This document shows, in pieces, positions 62,987 to 64,000 of a DNA stretch of 64,000 bases. The position numbers and the translations under genes were made by a program. Source of the stretch: Melittangium boletus DSM 14713 (GTDB lineage Bacteria; Myxococcota; Myxococcia; Myxococcales; Myxococcaceae); the NCBI RefSeq assembly GCF_002305855.1, contig NZ_CP022163.1:5828292-5892291 (forward strand), read 5' to 3'. How positions within the stretch are numbered: position 1 is the stretch's first letter; each line of letters begins with the position of its first letter. Below the pieces are notes generated by a model that made no database searches, was not told where the DNA came from, and saw only the letters and a program-made list of their open reading frames with translations.

Positions 62987-63406
62987 TCAGGCGCCAGGTG
63001 GCGTCGAGGCCAGGGGAGGCACCGCCGTGGGGCGGCCGTGGGCATCCAGGGCCACGAAGACGAACCGCCCCCGGGTGCCGAGCTGCCGGTCCCCCGTGAG
63101 CAGGTCCTCCGCGTAGAGGTCCACCTCCACCGTCATCGACGTGCGGCCCGTGGCGACGATGCGGGTGTACAGCTCCACGAGTTGGCCCTGACGCACCGGC
63201 ACGTGGAAGTCCACCTTCTCGCTGCTCGCCGTCACCACGTTGCGCCGGGCGTACCGCGAGGCGACCACGAAGGCCGCCTTGTCCATCAGCGCGAGTGCCT
63301 GGCCGCCGAACAGCGTCCCGTAGTGGTTCGTCTGCTCCGGGAACACCATTTCGACCAGCCGGGCCTCGGTGATGCTGCCCGGCTCCAGCTTCTCAGAAGG
63401 CGGCAT
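62987..63406 (-). CDS. Acyl-CoA thioesterase (hotdog fold)
   Basis: 139 residues from ATG 63406. YciA/BACH-like hotdog domain: V-F-P-E-Q-T-N-H-Y-G-T-L-F-G-G (catalytic Asn/Asp region), V-D-F-H-V-P-V-R-Q-G and V-E-V-D-L-Y-A-E. Hydrolyses acyl-CoA to free acid and CoA. The start overlaps the nrdB stop by 14 nt on the same strand; longer frames upstream read through nrdB and are not used. Confidence 0.9.
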   Translation of the reverse strand: MPPSEKLEPGSITEARLVEMVFPEQTNHYGTLFGGQALALMDKAAFVVASRYARRNVVTASSEKVDFHVPVRQGQLVELYTRIVATGRTSMTVEVDLYAEDLLTGDRQLGTRGRFVFVALDAHGRPTAVPPLASTPPGA

Positions 63407-64000
63407 CGAACGTGACCTCGCCCTCGACGCCCACCTGGTAGGCCGAGACGCGGCGCTCGAAGAAGTTCGCCAGCTCCTGCACGTCCTGCAGGTCCATGAA
63501 GCCAAACGGATTCTTGGCCCCGTAGCGCTTGGGCAGCTCCAGCATGACGAGCCGCTGATCCGCGACGAACTCCAGGTACTGCCGCATCTCCTTCACGGAC
63601 AGGCCCGCGACGCCTCCCTGGAGCAGGTCCTCGGCGAAGCGCAGCTCGCACTCCACCGCCTCCTCCATCATGGTGACGACCTCGCGCTCCATCCGCGCGT
63701 CGAAGAGGTCCGGCTCCTCGCGGCGCACCGTCTTCACCACGTCGAAGGCGAAGGCCATGTGCGCGCTCTCGTCGCGGAACACCCAGTTGGTCCCCGCAGC
63801 CAGGCCGTGGAGCAGCCCGCGCGAGCGCAGGAAGTACACGTAGGCGAAGGCCGCGAAGAAGAACAGGCCCTCGATGCAGGCGGCGAAGCAGATGAGGTTG
63901 AGCAGGAAGCGCCGACGGTGCTCGCGCGTGTCCAGCCGATCCAGCTCGTGCACCGAGTCCATCCACTTGAAGCAGAACGCCGCCTTCTGGCGGATGCTCG
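63393..64000 (-). CDS. nrdB: Ribonucleotide-diphosphate reductase beta subunit (partial)
   Basis: C-terminal about 202 residues; the 5' end lies beyond the window. NrdB holds the diferric-tyrosyl radical site. Visible: the E-G-L-F-F-F-A-A-F helix (E204-type iron ligand) and R-D-E-S-A-H-M-A-F (E238/H241-type ligands), and a C-terminal tail E-G-E-V-T-F-D-A-A-F that would bind the alpha subunit. The partner nrdA would be expected outside the window. The thioesterase gene overlaps its end. Confidence 0.95.
   Translation of the reverse strand, partial: SIRQKAAFCFKWMDSVHELDRLDTREHRRRFLLNLICFAACIEGLFFFAAFAYVYFLRSRGLLHGLAAGTNWVFRDESAHMAFAFDVVKTVRREEPDLFDARMEREVVTMMEEAVECELRFAEDLLQGGVAGLSVKEMRQYLEFVADQRLVMLELPKRYGAKNPFGFMDLQDVQELANFFERRVSAYQVGVEGEVTFDAAF

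Overview
The window reads as a contiguous, high-GC chromosomal segment of a myxobacterium, most likely suborder Cystobacterineae (Archangium/Cystobacter/Melittangium-like). This is judged from gene families, not a database search: DUF2381 (TIGR02268) and TIGR02269 paralogues that are largely Myxococcus-type, many lipoproteins, a eukaryotic-type Ser/Thr kinase, an FHA protein, a hybrid histidine kinase, and strong G/C third-position bias. No rRNA, tRNA, CRISPR array, insertion sequence or phage was recognised. Both ends cut through genes: a LanM synthetase on the left and a ribonucleotide reductase beta subunit on the right.

Left region (1-6711, minus strand) is a class II lanthipeptide locus. 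In transcription order it has two HlyD-type adaptors, a C39 peptidase/ABC exporter (LanT), a 77-residue precursor (LanA) with a mersacidin-type leader, and the dehydratase half of LanM. LanA has its own sigma70-like promoter. A strong intrinsic terminator plus a second hairpin separate lanA from lanM. The predicted core contains a C-T-x-S-x-E-C block matching the lipid II-binding ring of mersacidin/lacticin 481.

6789-20184 mixes housekeeping genes (gpsA, hflX, proB) with accessory genes: an AAA ATPase followed by a 41-codon truncated partner, a DUF2381 plus lipoprotein pair, and a probable toxin/immunity pair (TIGR02269 lipoprotein with an HNH/EndoVII-like C-terminus, then a small overlapping ORF). 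20519-28798 is regulatory: two overlapping WYL regulators with an FHA membrane protein, a cardiolipin-synthase-like PLD enzyme, two divergent DUF2381-like genes, and a membrane Ser/Thr kinase. 28917-35614 carries LigD (PE-Lig-Pol), a double cyclic-nucleotide-binding protein and acnA with a textbook terminator.

35695-46596 holds an RsbQ-like hydrolase beside a hybrid histidine kinase that has lost its ATPase domain, a secreted (alpha/alpha)6-type protein with FnIII and CBM56-like modules, an HD hydrolase and a GGQ release-factor-like protein. It also has a 20-repeat RCC1 lipoprotein (about 21 propeller blades), an alpha/beta hydrolase and an aldo/keto reductase. 46601-64000 carries an ABC-2 exporter, a Fur-box-controlled bfd-bfr operon, purU, a CheY-like regulator, an amidohydrolase, tatD, ggt, glmU-glmS, a SEC-C protein, a DMT permease, a 2-TM SLATT-like protein, an acyl-CoA thioesterase and nrdB. 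Many neighbours overlap by 4 nt (ATGA/GTGA), indicating translational coupling.
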